Positions 8,761 through 17,506 of a stretch of DNA of 64,000 bases are shown one piece after another. Both the position numbers and the translations under genes were made by a program. Within the stretch, counting starts at the first letter, position 1. Every line of letters starts with the position of its first letter. The notes beneath the pieces are model-generated. The model was not told the DNA's origin. It searched no databases and worked only from the letters and a program-made list of their open reading frames with translations. The stretch comes from Myxococcales bacterium 68-20 (GTDB taxonomy: Bacteria; Myxococcota_A; Polyangia; Polyangiales; Polyangiaceae), in NCBI GenBank assembly GCA_001899635.1, contig MKVQ01000043.1:679962-743961 (forward strand), in the 5' to 3' direction.

Positions 8761-9708
8761 TCAGCGCCTTCGCGCGAGCGTCGTCGATGGATACTCGCCG
8801 AAGCGCTGGAAGTAGTGCGCGCCGAAGCGACCGACGTGGGCGAAGCCGGATGCGAGCGCGACCTCTCCGACGGTCGGTCGCTCCTCGGGCGCGGACAGGA
8901 GCTGGCGCGCCATCTCGAGCCTCTGCTCGTGCAGGAACTGCATCGGCGTCGCGCCGCGATACTTGAGGAACGCGAGCTGGAGCCCGCGGATCGACACCCC
9001 GGCGGCACGCGCGATCTCGGCCATGCGGATCGGCTTGGCGGCATTGGCCTCGAGATACTCCGCCGCCAGTCGCACGTGGCGTGGCTCTGCCGAATGGCTC
9101 TTCGCTTCGAACAGGCTGCGGGCGTTGTGCGGATGATTCACGAGCAGCCCGGCAAGGACGGCATCCGAGAATCGTGCGCCGACGATCGGAGAGTCGATGA
9201 GCCCACCGTGATCGACCTCCGATGCCATGAACGCCGCGAGCCGATCGAGTGCCGCGCCAACCCCCGCGTCGAGCGCCAGGCGCTGCTCGAAGCGAAGCGG
9301 CTCGCGTGGCGCCCTTCCAGTGAGTGCGTGAACCGCGGCGCTCATCTCGCGAGCGTCGACCATGAGCTGGAGCCCGCAATACGCGGTCCCCAGATCGAAC
9401 GAGCGCGCCCCGGTAGGCGAGCTCACGACGGTCGAGCGGCCGCGCGCGATCACGATCGACTCCCGACCGCTCCTCGCCTCGCCTCCGACATCGGACAGCG
9501 GAAAGGACGCGGTGAACATGTCGGGCGAGTCGTCCGAGGTAGCGCGGAACGCCGCTCCGTATCGATGGGCCGCGAGGACGACGGCGCCGACCTTCACCCG
9601 ATGGCTGATCCAGCAAAACCGCGTGCTCCGATCGAGCTGCTGGACCTGAACGGGGGTCGCCATCCGCGAGAACGTCGCCTGCGCTTCATCGACGCTGAAC
9701 GTCGACAC
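8761..9708 (-). CDS. AraC-family transcriptional regulator
   Basis: Regulator of about 315 aa. The N-terminal half matches the AraC-binding-like domain (a cupin-like sensing fold, residues about 1-170). The C-terminal about 100 residues form the two helix-turn-helix AraC DNA-binding domain (AEIARAAGVSIRGLQLAFLK, VGEVALASGFAHVGRFGAHY, then FGEYPSTTL). I prefer the GTG at 9708 because the family starts with F-S-x-D-E-A. A GTG at 9843 would add 45 Arg-rich residues. It is convergent with the kinase remnant. The effector and targets are unknown; the direct repeats at 9964-9999 upstream are a candidate operator. Confidence 0.88.
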   Translation of the reverse strand: MSTFSVDEAQATFSRMATPVQVQQLDRSTRFCWISHRVKVGAVVLAAHRYGAAFRATSDDSPDMFTASFPLSDVGGEARSGRESIVIARGRSTVVSSPTGARSFDLGTAYCGLQLMVDAREMSAAVHALTGRAPREPLRFEQRLALDAGVGAALDRLAAFMASEVDHGGLIDSPIVGARFSDAVLAGLLVNHPHNARSLFEAKSHSAEPRHVRLAAEYLEANAAKPIRMAEIARAAGVSIRGLQLAFLKYRGATPMQFLHEQRLEMARQLLSAPEERPTVGEVALASGFAHVGRFGAHYFQRFGEYPSTTLARRR

Positions 9709-9963
9709 CGAGGGATGGCCGGCGAGCGGCAGCGGGCGCGGTTGCAGGCCCTTCAGCGTAGGCCAACGACACGTCCGCGGTCCACGACGACCTGCTGAGC
9801 CTCCGCGCCGCGCCGCGGCAGATCGCTCGACCGAGGCTTTCACCGCGGTCGTGCACTCGTGACGCGCCTTCGTCGGTGGCGGCGCCGCGCTTCGCCCTGA
9901 GCAGGCCCCCTCCGCCCCATCACTCCGGCATGCGTCACGAGCGACGCCGCATGCGCATGCGTC

Positions 9964-9999
9964 CTTCGCAATTCGGATACCTTCTTCGCAATTCGGACA
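9964..9999. repeat. two direct 16-bp repeats, candidate operator
   Basis: CTTCGCAATTCGGATA at 9964-9979 recurs as CTTCGCAATTCGGACA at 9984-9999, with a period of 20 bp. A partial third copy (ACTCGGATA) follows about one period later. The repeats lie between the divergent AraC-type gene and the collagen-like lipoprotein gene. Spacing near two helical turns fits binding by a dimeric or AraC-type regulator; this is inference. Confidence 0.5.
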
Positions 10000-10041
10000 G
10001 CGTCGCTACTCGGATAGCCGCCCGCGCATCGCTCACCTATA

Positions 10042-10668
10042 ATGTCCGACCGCTATACGAAGATGGCTCTCCGTCTCGTCACCTGCATTCTCGTTGCCTG
10101 TTCGTCGGAAGAGGCCGGGAACAATGGCGCGACGGGCGCCTCGAGCGCCTCTGGAGCAACCGGCGCGACGGGCGACAAGGGGCCGAGCGGTGACGTTGGA
10201 CCGGCCGGCCCTGCGGGCGACGCGGGGCCGAGCGGCAGCGTCAGCGTGAACGGCTACATCTTCGTGATAACCACCTCGCAAGAAGGCATGGTCGGAGGTG
10301 CAGGTAGCGAGTTCATCGTGCCGCTGAACAACGTGGAGCTCGCCGGAGGCAACACCATCCTCACGGCTGCCGCGGGCGTGGGCCGCTATACCGTCCAAAG
10401 AGCCGGAGCCTACCTCATCACGTACAATCTCAACTTTACGAATTCCGTCGCGGCGAGCACATATCTCACTTTGAATGGGTCGCCGGTGGGCACGTCGACC
10501 GTCGGTGGCACCACGGTAACGACCAAGCGACCATCGTTCGCGAGCACCGTCATCCTGAAGCTCGCTGTCGGCGACGTCATCGCGGTTGGCCTCACCAAGC
10601 ACGACGAGTTTACCGTCACGCCGCAGCCCGGCAGCGGCGCCACCCTCACCCTCGTCCCGCTGAACTGA
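10042..10668 (+). CDS. collagen-like lipoprotein with BclA-like C-terminal domain
   Basis: Protein of 208 aa (201 if the ATG at 10063 is used). A short hydrophobic N-terminus ends in a lipobox-like LVAC. Gly-X-Y triplets follow at about residues 28-66 (GATGATGDKGPSGDVGPAG and onward), forming a short collagen-like stalk. The C-terminal about 140 residues are beta-rich (YIFVITTSQEG, RYTVQRAGAYLITYNLNF, VILKLAVGDVIAVGL) and resemble the C1q/TNF-like trimeric heads of BclA-type proteins. It is probably a surface-displayed trimeric fibre. It is a structural parallel of the collagen-like lipoprotein at 20311-20946. The partner is unknown. Confidence 0.85.
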   Translation: MSDRYTKMALRLVTCILVACSSEEAGNNGATGASSASGATGATGDKGPSGDVGPAGPAGDAGPSGSVSVNGYIFVITTSQEGMVGGAGSEFIVPLNNVELAGGNTILTAAAGVGRYTVQRAGAYLITYNLNFTNSVAASTYLTLNGSPVGTSTVGGTTVTTKRPSFASTVILKLAVGDVIAVGLTKHDEFTVTPQPGSGATLTLVPLN

Positions 10669-10918
10669 GCCCCTGCCCAGCCGGTCGACGCCGATTGGTG
10701 ACGACGCGCTTGCGTCAGCCGCGTGCAACCGACAATCGCCGGCCCCTCGACGCCGTATTCGAGTGGGGCTCGGCCACCGCGGTGATGGCCGCGAGGCCCT
10801 ATGCGGACGAATCTAGAACCGCGAGCTTCTCCGCGCGCGTGACCAGACGGAGCGCATGCTGAAGATCAGCGGTGTCCTCATGGCTCAGAAGTGTGCGACG
10901 CACTAGGATGAGGTTGCC

Positions 10919-11374
10919 ATGCGGCCTGCAGCACTCGTCCTCGCCTTCGGGGCCACCATCGCCTGCACCTCTGAAACCACCGTGCCGGTAGCACCGGTAG
11001 GACCGGATCCCTGTGAAGGGGAACCGTTCCGTGTCTTCGAGCGTTGCCCCGATCACGCGGATTCGAGCGGTCCCGTGATCGACGGCGTCAACGGGCCGTC
11101 GTGCGTTCGCGTCAACGGGACGGGTCGTTACGAGCTCACGTTCCGTGCACCAGCCGCTCCCGACCGGATCATCGGCATTCGCATCAGTGGTTCCCTCGTG
11201 ACGCCGACGAACCCCTGGGAGACCCGCTGGTCTGCAGCGGTGACTCCACGGGATCGCCTCGCGTACACCTTTGGTCCGGTGAGCCCCGGCGAAACGAAGC
11301 TGGAGCTGCAGCTCATCGACGAGCAGGGCAAATACGGACCGCCGATGTGCGGCGACGTATCGGTCCGGGAGTAG
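10919..11374 (+). CDS. small exported lipoprotein, unknown function
   Basis: Protein of 151 aa with a short signal peptide ending in a lipobox (GATIAC, Cys at about residue 16) and a Thr/Pro/Val linker. The beta-rich domain contains four Cys (DPCEG, ERCPD, PSCVR, PMCGD) that may pair as disulfides. The alternating pattern RIIGIRISGSLVTP and ETKLELQLIDEQG suggests an immunoglobulin-like or jelly-roll fold. I do not recognise a family. It stands alone, about 250 bp after the collagen-like gene on the same strand. Confidence 0.7.
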   Translation: MRPAALVLAFGATIACTSETTVPVAPVGPDPCEGEPFRVFERCPDHADSSGPVIDGVNGPSCVRVNGTGRYELTFRAPAAPDRIIGIRISGSLVTPTNPWETRWSAAVTPRDRLAYTFGPVSPGETKLELQLIDEQGKYGPPMCGDVSVRE

Positions 11375-11662
11375 GATCAAGACGCAGCGGCGAGTGCAGT
11401 GGTAGTGCTCATCCTCGATGAGGCCGAGCGGCTCGGGCTCGCCAGCGATACGCCGGCGTCGCCGAACCATGTTGCCGCTCCGATCGATCGAGCGAGACGG
11501 TGTCGCCGCAGAACTGGTCGTCGACGAAGACGCGCGGCAGTCCACTGTCGTCGTGCGGATCGGTCAGCGACGACGAGTACGCCGAGTCTGTTCTCGGCGA
11601 GAGCCAGCAGAATCTCGACGAGCACGCCCTCGAAGGCTTCGCTTCGCGCGCGAACGCGCCTT
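11375..11662. other. 288-bp stretch without a recognised gene
   Basis: No complete gene is supported. The minus strand contains short pieces with protein-like composition in two different frames (LVEILLALAENRLGVLVV and LPRVFVDDQFCGDTVSLDR). They could be a frameshifted remnant, but I cannot assign a family. Confidence 0.35.
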
Positions 11663-12280
11663 CTAAAGCGATGTACCGGGCGCAATCGTACGAGGCTTGG
11701 GCTCGGTGGGGACCTGGAGAAATAGCGCGTCGATCCTGTTTTTGGACGCAACGTCGAGGCGTGCGAGAAACGCGGTGCACGCCTGCTTGTGGGCCCTTCG
11801 GTACTTGTCGTGCATGCAGCGCTGGACGGTCTCGGGCATCGACTGGCAGGTGACGATGAAGTCGCGGGACGTGGGCGGCTCATCCAAGAGAACGCCGCCC
11901 GATTTAGACGCCCAATAAGTGCCGAAGCCTTCCCGGACCTTCGAAGCGGCGTGGCATACCTGGCTGTCCTCGCGATCGCTCGAGGCCGGAGACGACGTCG
12001 AGGCGGGCGTGGATTCCGCGCTCGATGGCAAATCGGCCCTGCAGGAGACGAAAATCTCGACGTGATGGGATGTAAGTCCGCCGGTTCTGACTCCGTGGCC
12101 CTCGCGAATCACGTAATCCCCGTTGCAGATGTTTGCCGCTTTCTCGTAGCAGGCCGCCGCGGCATTACACGAAATCACGTGCGCATCTTCGCCGTCGGGG
12201 CCTCGAACCGTCGTGGACGAGGCACCACACGCCGTGAGGACAATCGCCGCGAGGGCTCCGTAGATCGAGAGACGAGCCAT
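11663..12280 (-). CDS. exported lipoprotein, unknown function
   Basis: Protein of 205 aa starting at ATG 12280, chosen because it places a normal signal peptide (MARLSIYGALAAIVLTAC) with lipobox LTAC at the N-terminus. Upstream in-frame codons add only an implausible basic stretch. The N-terminal domain has paired Cys (VISCNAAAACYEKAANIC, a motif of myxobacterial lipoproteins that ends in GDYVIREG). A Ser/Pro linker follows, and then a helical C-terminal domain with Cys (QSMPETVQRCMHDKYRRAHKQAC). The function is not known. Confidence 0.8.
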   Translation of the reverse strand: MARLSIYGALAAIVLTACGASSTTVRGPDGEDAHVISCNAAAACYEKAANICNGDYVIREGHGVRTGGLTSHHVEIFVSCRADLPSSAESTPASTSSPASSDREDSQVCHAASKVREGFGTYWASKSGGVLLDEPPTSRDFIVTCQSMPETVQRCMHDKYRRAHKQACTAFLARLDVASKNRIDALFLQVPTEPKPRTIAPGTSL

Positions 12281-12997
12281 TTTGCACGACGTATAGTCCA
12301 CAATGGACGCGCTGCATACCCGCGTTTCCTTGGGGTTCGAGCGACGCCTCACAGCGTGACGACCGACGCTCTGCGCCGAGGGTTGAGTCGACGCATCGTC
12401 ATCGAAGAATCAACGCTCGCCGTCGACCTCGCTCCATGGGCGGCCCGGGGTGAGCGACGCTCGATACGCTGGTGTGTGGGAGCTTCCGGTGCTCGACACG
12501 GCTGAGCTTCCACTGCCGTGTTGATTCGGCCCGACGAACGTGTCGCGTGGCCCGGTGGCGGCACGGACCAAGCCTTCGTGCCCCCTAACCACCTCGTTCG
12601 GACCGCCCACTGCGCCGTAGCTCGCGTCCCGTGCTGAATTTCGCAGAACGAACAGGCCGCCGAACCGGGACCTTTTCGATTCGGCGACCTCCCTGTTTGC
12701 GCGGGCATGCGACGCACGGAGTGCCGCGTCACGCTCGCGCCTCGGCGACACCTTCGAGCCCTTCCGCACCAGAAGATGCTGAAGCGCCCGACACGGCCTT
12801 CACCCTCGACGCCGTCGTCGACGCCTTTCGCGATCTTCACTCCTGGAGCTTGGAGCGCACCGAAGCCCCCCGCGCTCTCGCACGACGGCAATGAGCCGCC
12901 GCGCGGAAAGCAACGCCGCTTCTGGCTCTCTGGAGAGGCCAGCGCCCTCGGTTCCCGCGCACTTGCGGAGATCCGGCCTCGGAGCGATCATCCACGG
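12281..12997. other. about 720 bp without a supported gene
   Basis: Frames up to 180 codons are open on both strands, but they are Arg/Ser/Pro-rich, show no family signature and are typical of chance openness in GC-rich DNA. I see no RNA gene or repeat here. It presumably carries the promoter regions of the flanking divergent genes. Confidence 0.4.
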
Positions 12998-13696
12998 GTG
13001 TTCGCTTCTCGGCCGTGGGCGTTGGCTCTTCTCATACTGACCGCCCGTTCGCTCGTCACGACCTCCGGGCATGCACTCGAGCCGACCGTCCCGGCGGATC
13101 CGATCTCCTTCAAGCCCGCCCAACCTCAGGGCCTCAAAAGGGCGACCGCTCCGCACCGCGTCAGTCTCACGTTCTCCCCTTTTCACCTCGGCTATCCGCT
13201 CCTTTTCATATCCAATGAGCTCCGCGTTACCCGCAAGTTGGGTGTTGCGCTGGAGACGGGTCTCGGTGGCTATCGAGGCGGCACGGTCGGTCAGCTTGGG
13301 CTCCGGGCAGTTGGTTATCCCGTAGGAAGCTTCGACGGCGGCCTCCAGCTCGGACTTTTCCTTCGCGGGACGAGGTTGCACCTCCCCGATGCCGACGCTG
13401 TCAACTTCGACGAAGTCGGCTCGGCCCACCGGGCCATGGCTCCGATCTACAACGACGTCGAGTTTGCCCGGGCCAACGGGAGGGATGCGGTGTTCGGTGG
13501 CGTCCTCATCGGCGGCAAGCTCGTGGTCGATGGCGGCGAGGGCGAGTTGGTGCGAGGCTTCACAGTCCAGGGTGGGTTTCTCCTTGGATACCATCACCTC
13601 ACGGGCGAGGCTCGGCATGGTCCATCACCCGATGCGACCCGGACGCGTAGTGGCTTCCTCCCGATGCTCTATGGGGACATCGGCTGGAGCTTGTAA
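12998..13696 (+). CDS. exported protein, possible outer-membrane barrel
   Basis: Protein of about 232 aa. The GTG at 12998 puts a signal-like segment (RPWALALLILTARSLVTTSG, then HALEP) at the N-terminus; longer forms of the frame are low-complexity. The mature region has alternating amphipathic strands with Gly/Tyr turns (VSLTFSPFHLGYPL, GVALETGLGGYRGGTV, QGGFLLGYHHLTGEA) and ends YGDIGWSL, consistent with a small outer-membrane beta-barrel. No family is recognised. It stands alone on the plus strand. The start is the least certain part. Confidence 0.65.
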   Translation: MFASRPWALALLILTARSLVTTSGHALEPTVPADPISFKPAQPQGLKRATAPHRVSLTFSPFHLGYPLLFISNELRVTRKLGVALETGLGGYRGGTVGQLGLRAVGYPVGSFDGGLQLGLFLRGTRLHLPDADAVNFDEVGSAHRAMAPIYNDVEFARANGRDAVFGGVLIGGKLVVDGGEGELVRGFTVQGGFLLGYHHLTGEARHGPSPDATRTRSGFLPMLYGDIGWSL

Positions 13697-13870
13697 GCCG
13701 ATCCGGGGTCGGGACCGGCGAGGTCGGACGACTGGTCTCCCCCCCGGTTCGGTGGACGGTCTGCCTATGCCGCAACCGCGGCCACATATGCGCTCAATTC
13801 GAACTCGATCGGACTCTCGTAGTCGATGAAGGGATACGTGCGGACCAGCAGGTCCCCCTAACGTAGCGTG

Positions 13871-13902
13871 CCTACGTCGACGAGTTTAGTACTGCGGTGA
13901 TG
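13871..13902 (+). repeat. dispersed repeat, copy 1 (diverged)
   Basis: CCTACGTCGACGAGTTTAGT followed by ACTGCGGTGAT matches the first about 32 bp of the longer repeats at 17839 and 18312 with few differences, in the same orientation. Downstream similarity is lost. It lies between the barrel-like gene and the HxlR gene. Confidence 0.6.
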
Positions 13903-13919
13903 GCGGGCGACCTCCGTGT

Positions 13920-14351
13920 TCATCGGGCGGGGGTGTGAACGCTCTCGCCACGAGCCGTGCGGGCTCGACGATCATAGCGACGCCGCGAACTCTCGACGGC
14001 TTCGCGGTTCTCGAGCGCCCACACGGCCAGCGCGTTTATGGGCTTCAGTACCTCGCGTCCCATCGCCGTGAGCGCGTAGTCCGTCCGCGGGGGAGAGGTC
14101 GGCGTGAGCTTCCTCGAAAGGTAGCCGTCACGCTCGAGGGCACGCAGAGTGCTGGTGAGCATTTTCTGCGAGATGCCGCCGATACCACGTCTCAATTCGC
14201 TGAAACGCTGACCACGTGTCGACAGCATCCGCATGATCAAGATGGTCCATTTGTCGCCGAGGAGCGCGAGAACCCCGCCTACCGATCGACAAATTTGGGG
14301 TGGGAGATCGAGAGCAGGTGGTTTCGTCGAGGTGCCTTCTTGTGTCCGCAT
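13920..14351 (-). CDS. HxlR-family transcriptional regulator
   Basis: Winged-helix regulator of 143 aa. The family core is CRSVGGVLALLGDKWTILIM, then RFSELRRGIGGISQKMLTST, LRALERDGYLSRKLTPTSPP and R-T-D-Y-A-L-T-A-M-G-R-E-V. The Cys in the first helix matches the redox-sensing position seen in several HxlR/QorR proteins. The ATG at 14351 gives the usual family length; the longer frame would invade the divergent SDR gene. It is divergent from that SDR gene with about 51 bp between starts, the usual layout for an HxlR repressor controlling a neighbouring reductase. Confidence 0.92.
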   Translation of the reverse strand: MRTQEGTSTKPPALDLPPQICRSVGGVLALLGDKWTILIMRMLSTRGQRFSELRRGIGGISQKMLTSTLRALERDGYLSRKLTPTSPPRTDYALTAMGREVLKPINALAVWALENREAVESSRRRYDRRARTARGESVHTPAR

Positions 14352-14402
14352 CGGTTTCGAATAGTGACACGGTCTCCTTCGGAAACCATAGAGGAGAGCG
14401 CG

Positions 14403-15221
14403 ATGAAGAGAGTACTCGTGACGGGCGCGAGCTCTGGTGTCGGTTTGGAGCTCATGAAACGCCTGCTGGGCTCCGGCCATCACGTGGTCACCCTCACGCG
14501 GTCGCCGTTGCCCGCCGTCCCCGAGGTCCAAGCCGCGCGCGAGCGTGGGCACCTATCGGGCTATCAGGGCAACCTGGCCGACGCGAAGAGCCGAACGACC
14601 GCGCTCGCCGAGATCGCGAGCGCCCACCCTCGGCTCGATGTCGTCTTCAACGTCGCCGGGGTGTCGCTCGGGAAGCCGCAGACCACGGCGCAGGGCCGAG
14701 AGATCCACTTCGAGGTGAACACGCTCGCGCCCTTCGTCGTTCTCGACGAGCTCCGACCGAGCCTCGAGCGTGGAGAGGACCGGCTCCTCGTGAACGTCTC
14801 GTCGAACGCGGCGCTGATGGTGAACTCGTTCGACCCCGCCGTTCTGCCTGCGCCGGAGGAGTTCAAGAAGTTGTTCGGTCCGTATGCTCTCTCGAAGCTG
14901 GCGCTCTCGCTCTGGACTCACGCGCTCGCCCCACGTCTCGAGGCCACCCGGATCCGCGTCATCAGTGTGTGCCCCGGGCCCAACAAGACGCCGATGACCG
15001 CCGGCGACGGCATGCCGTGGTGGCTTCTGATGCTCAGGCCTCTCTTGTTCGCGCATCCTCGGAAAGGTGCCACTACGCTGTGGCAAGCTGCGTTCGCGCA
15101 CCCATCCGCTCCGAGCGGCGCCTTCCTCGTGAAGGGCAAGCCCACGCCCATTCCGTTCCTCGAACGCGCCTCGGAGGTGTTGACGCTCGTCGAGTCCGCC
15201 GCGGGCACGAGAGGTCACTGA
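14403..15221 (+). CDS. SDR-family NAD(P)-dependent oxidoreductase
   Basis: Short-chain dehydrogenase of 272 aa. The Rossmann motif TGASSGVG is at residues 7-14, an NVAG motif stands in place of NNAG, a Ser lies in VNVSSNAAL, and the catalytic Y-x-x-x-K is in GPYALSKLAL. A CPGPNKTPM segment follows. The start ATG 14403 is preceded by a GAGGAG-like ribosome-binding site. Its substrate is unknown. The divergent HxlR regulator 51 bp away suggests induction by electrophiles or quinones, by analogy with other HxlR/SDR pairs; this is inference. Just downstream lies an IS256 remnant. Confidence 0.92.
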   Translation: MKRVLVTGASSGVGLELMKRLLGSGHHVVTLTRSPLPAVPEVQAARERGHLSGYQGNLADAKSRTTALAEIASAHPRLDVVFNVAGVSLGKPQTTAQGREIHFEVNTLAPFVVLDELRPSLERGEDRLLVNVSSNAALMVNSFDPAVLPAPEEFKKLFGPYALSKLALSLWTHALAPRLEATRIRVISVCPGPNKTPMTAGDGMPWWLLMLRPLLFAHPRKGATTLWQAAFAHPSAPSGAFLVKGKPTPIPFLERASEVLTLVESAAGTRGH

Positions 15222-15253
15222 CATTCGGTCGTCGGCGCCGGGACAGCCGAAGA

Positions 15254-16088
15254 ATGCGCCCAAAGAACGACGACCCGCCAATCGAGGCCCGACTCTTCGA
15301 CAAGCTCCGCGACGGGGATCCACTCTCTGCCCGTGTCGCGGAGCAGATCGTCCTGGGCGTCTCCGCGTGGTTACGAGCGCAGCCTCGAACCGATCGAGCC
15401 TGAGCTCGGAGGTCGTGGTGCGAGCAAGAGCAACGCGAGCCGCTCGCTGATCGATGCGACGACCGAGAAGCTCGCTGCGTTCGTCTCGCGCAAGCTCGAC
15501 GACGTCGACCTCGTGGCGATGTTCATCGACGGGATCGAGTTCGTGAATCACGCTGTGGTCATCGCGCAGGGCGTCACGATCGACGGCACGAAGGTGCCAC
15601 TCGGCCTGTGGGCGGGGTCGACCGAGAACGCCGTTGTCGCGACCGCGCTCTTGCAGAAGGTCATCGAGCACGGACTGCGCGTCGATGAGTCCATGCTCTT
15701 CGTCGTCGATGGTGGCAAGGGGCTTCGCAAGGCGGTTCGCGACGTGTTCGGAGATCGCGCCATCGTGCAGCGATGTCAGGTTCACGAGGCCGCGCTCCTC
15801 GGTCCGAGCCTCCTCGTCGCGCTCGCCGAGGAGCCGCTGCCGAAGTCATCCGACGCCAGCGACACGCGCCAGCGCGCCTTCTCGCTCCTCGTCACCGCCT
15901 ACGATGAAGTTCGCCGCGCCGTCACCTTCGTGCGCTGGGCGGAGAACGACGTGGATGCCTTTGCGCCCTCGCTCTACGCGAAGTCGCGCAAGCGGAGGCC
16001 GGGCGCAGGCGACGACGACGACGGCGACATGGACGGCGGCGACGCGGTCGCTCCCGTCGTCTCGCCGCCCGATGCGACGCCGAGCTGA
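15254..16088 (+). pseudogene. IS256 (Mutator) transposase remnant fused to unrelated gene tail
   Basis: The first frame (15254 on) gives RLFDKLRDGDPLSARVAEQI and VLGVS. The match continues in the +1 frame as RGYERSLEPIEPE, so there is a frameshift near 15363. Next comes the transposase core with catalytic-type Asp segments MFIDGIEFVNHAVVIAQGV and LFVVDGGKGLRKAVRDVFG, then VQRCQVH. At about 15795 the IS256 match ends abruptly. The frame continues into a different myxobacterial hypothetical family (AFSLLVTAYDEVRRAVTFVR, then an Asp/Gly tail). The C-terminal transposase domain is missing. This is a decayed insertion junction. Confidence 0.8.
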
Positions 16089-16315
16089 TCCGCGCGCGAT
16101 GCTCACCGGCGCGGCGGGCCCGGCTCGTCGCGCCGGCTCCGTCGACCAGGAGCTGCGCGTGCTTGCCGCAGCAGTTCGCTCCGCGGCCGACGGACTCGAA
16201 GATGGATCAACGAGTACCGGGTCCGTCCTTTCCGGTGGCTTCAGCCTTTCATGGGGTCCGGCTCTTTCTGCCCTCGTCAGCCGCGGGCTGGCGCACCACG
16301 TGCTAGAAAGTCTTC

Positions 16316-16522
16316 ATGGCAGCGAAGAGTGACAAGCTCATCGAAGAGGCGCTCGCGCTTCCGACGGAAGAGCGTGCAAAGCTCGTCGCAAGGCTCGCCG
16401 CCAGCCTAGTTCCATTGGAGCGACCTCACGTCTCCCTGCTTTCCCTCGCCGGGCGGGGAACCGGGATCTGGGATGACGATTCGACGGGCCACCTCGACCG
16501 ACTTCGCGACGAATGGCGCTGA
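16316..16522 (+). CDS. addiction-module antitoxin (VapB-like)
   Basis: Small protein of 68 aa. The N-terminus DKLIEEALALPTEERAKLVA matches the helical addiction-module family found as antitoxins, and the C-terminus (GIWDDDSTGHLDRLRDEWR) is the acidic toxin-binding tail. The stop overlaps the PIN-domain start by 10 nt, so the two are translationally coupled. It would neutralise the toxin and probably autorepress the operon. No DNA-binding AbrB or RHH motif is obvious, so repression is uncertain. Confidence 0.78.
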   Translation: MAAKSDKLIEEALALPTEERAKLVARLAASLVPLERPHVSLLSLAGRGTGIWDDDSTGHLDRLRDEWR

Positions 16523-16956
16523 CGGGACCGCTTCGAGGAGCTTCGAGAATCGCCCTCGACACCTCCCTCTTCATCTACCTCGTCGAACGCCATCCGACGT
16601 GCTTCCCGAAGGTGGAGCCAGTCTTTCGTGAGCTCGACGCTGGCACCGTCAAAGGCATTGCCTCTGTTCTCACGCTCCTCGAGGTCCTCATGCGCCCAAT
16701 CGAGGTCGGCGCGATCGCCCTGGCCAACGAGTTCCGGGACGTCGTGAGCGCCGCGCCCAACCTGGACTTGGTCGTCGTCGACACGAACATCAGCGAGCTC
16801 GCCGCGAAGATCCGCGCCGCCCATCGCTTCCGGACGCCCGATGCGATCCACCTCGCAACTGCCGTACACGCCAATGCCGACGCGTTCGTCACGAACGATA
16901 CGCGCCTCGCCTCCTTCACCGACCTTCGGGTCGTAACGCTCGACATGCTGCCCTAG
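16513..16956 (+). CDS. PIN-domain RNase toxin (VapC-like)
   Basis: PIN-domain protein of 147 aa that would act as a Mg-dependent endoribonuclease. The acidic residues of the family are visible: D in RIALDTSLFIYLVE, E in SVLTLLEVLM, D in RTPDAIHLATAV, and the terminal T-N-D-T-R. The start overlaps the antitoxin stop. Family length and motifs are intact, so it is probably active. The cellular RNA target is unknown. Confidence 0.9.
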   Translation: MALTGPLRGASRIALDTSLFIYLVERHPTCFPKVEPVFRELDAGTVKGIASVLTLLEVLMRPIEVGAIALANEFRDVVSAAPNLDLVVVDTNISELAAKIRAAHRFRTPDAIHLATAVHANADAFVTNDTRLASFTDLRVVTLDMLP

Positions 16957-17127
16957 GAGGCTGCTGCCATCTCCCTGAGCCAAGGCTCTCCGGACCATCC
17001 GGCAACTACGCTGACGCGGGGGGCCATTGATCTTCGGTTAGCGCGTGTCGATGCACCCCGATTTTTGATCATGCGCGATCGCGCGACGCAATCCATTCGT
17101 GCAAGTGATCGGTTTGATCCAACAAAT

Positions 17128-17151
17128 GGGTGTCCCGAACTAGGGACACCC
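17128..17151. repeat. perfect 9-bp inverted repeat
   Basis: GGGTGTCCC (17128-17136) and GGGACACCC (17143-17151) flank a 6-nt loop GAACTA. There is no T-tract, so it is a weak candidate for a terminator. It may be an operator or the end of a decayed insertion element. Confidence 0.4.
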
Positions 17152-17206
17152 CCTAGGCCTCTCGAACAAGTTCGACAGGCAGCCTGACGGAGCGACGTTC
17201 TCGACC

Positions 17207-17458
17207 GTGTTCCGAGACGTCGTTGTCATTGCCAAAAACGCGACCAGGCCCCCCGAACTGTCGTTCAGCGCTCGAGCCTTGACCCGTGTCGGACGTGAGC
17301 TTTCCGAGGTGCTGGTGAGAGAGACCGACCGCCGACAGATCAAAGCCATCGTGGAGCTAGCCAAACAGCGTGGGTTCCAAGCGGCAGCGCATCTGCTACT
17401 AGCGCGAGCCGGCGACACAGTATCCTTCGCCAATCCGCCGATCGAACTTCCGGATTGA
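17207..17458 (+). CDS. small hypothetical protein
   Basis: An 83-codon frame starting at GTG. The composition is protein-like, with helical segments (SARALTRVGRELSEVLVRET, RRQIKAIVELAKQRGFQAAA) and a short C-terminal tail (TVSFANPPIELPD). I do not recognise a family. It lies between the toxin-antitoxin pair and an IS21 fragment, inside decayed mobile DNA, so it may be the remnant of a longer gene. Confidence 0.4.
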   Translation: MFRDVVVIAKNATRPPELSFSARALTRVGRELSEVLVRETDRRQIKAIVELAKQRGFQAAAHLLLARAGDTVSFANPPIELPD

Positions 17459-17506
17459 CCCATACGGTCGGACCGAAGAAGGCGCTCAGTCCGCGCCGGT
17501 CTCGCG

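Noticed and set aside
12349-12891. Minus-strand frame of 180 codons
   Set aside because: No family signature, poor composition, and competing frames on the other strand.
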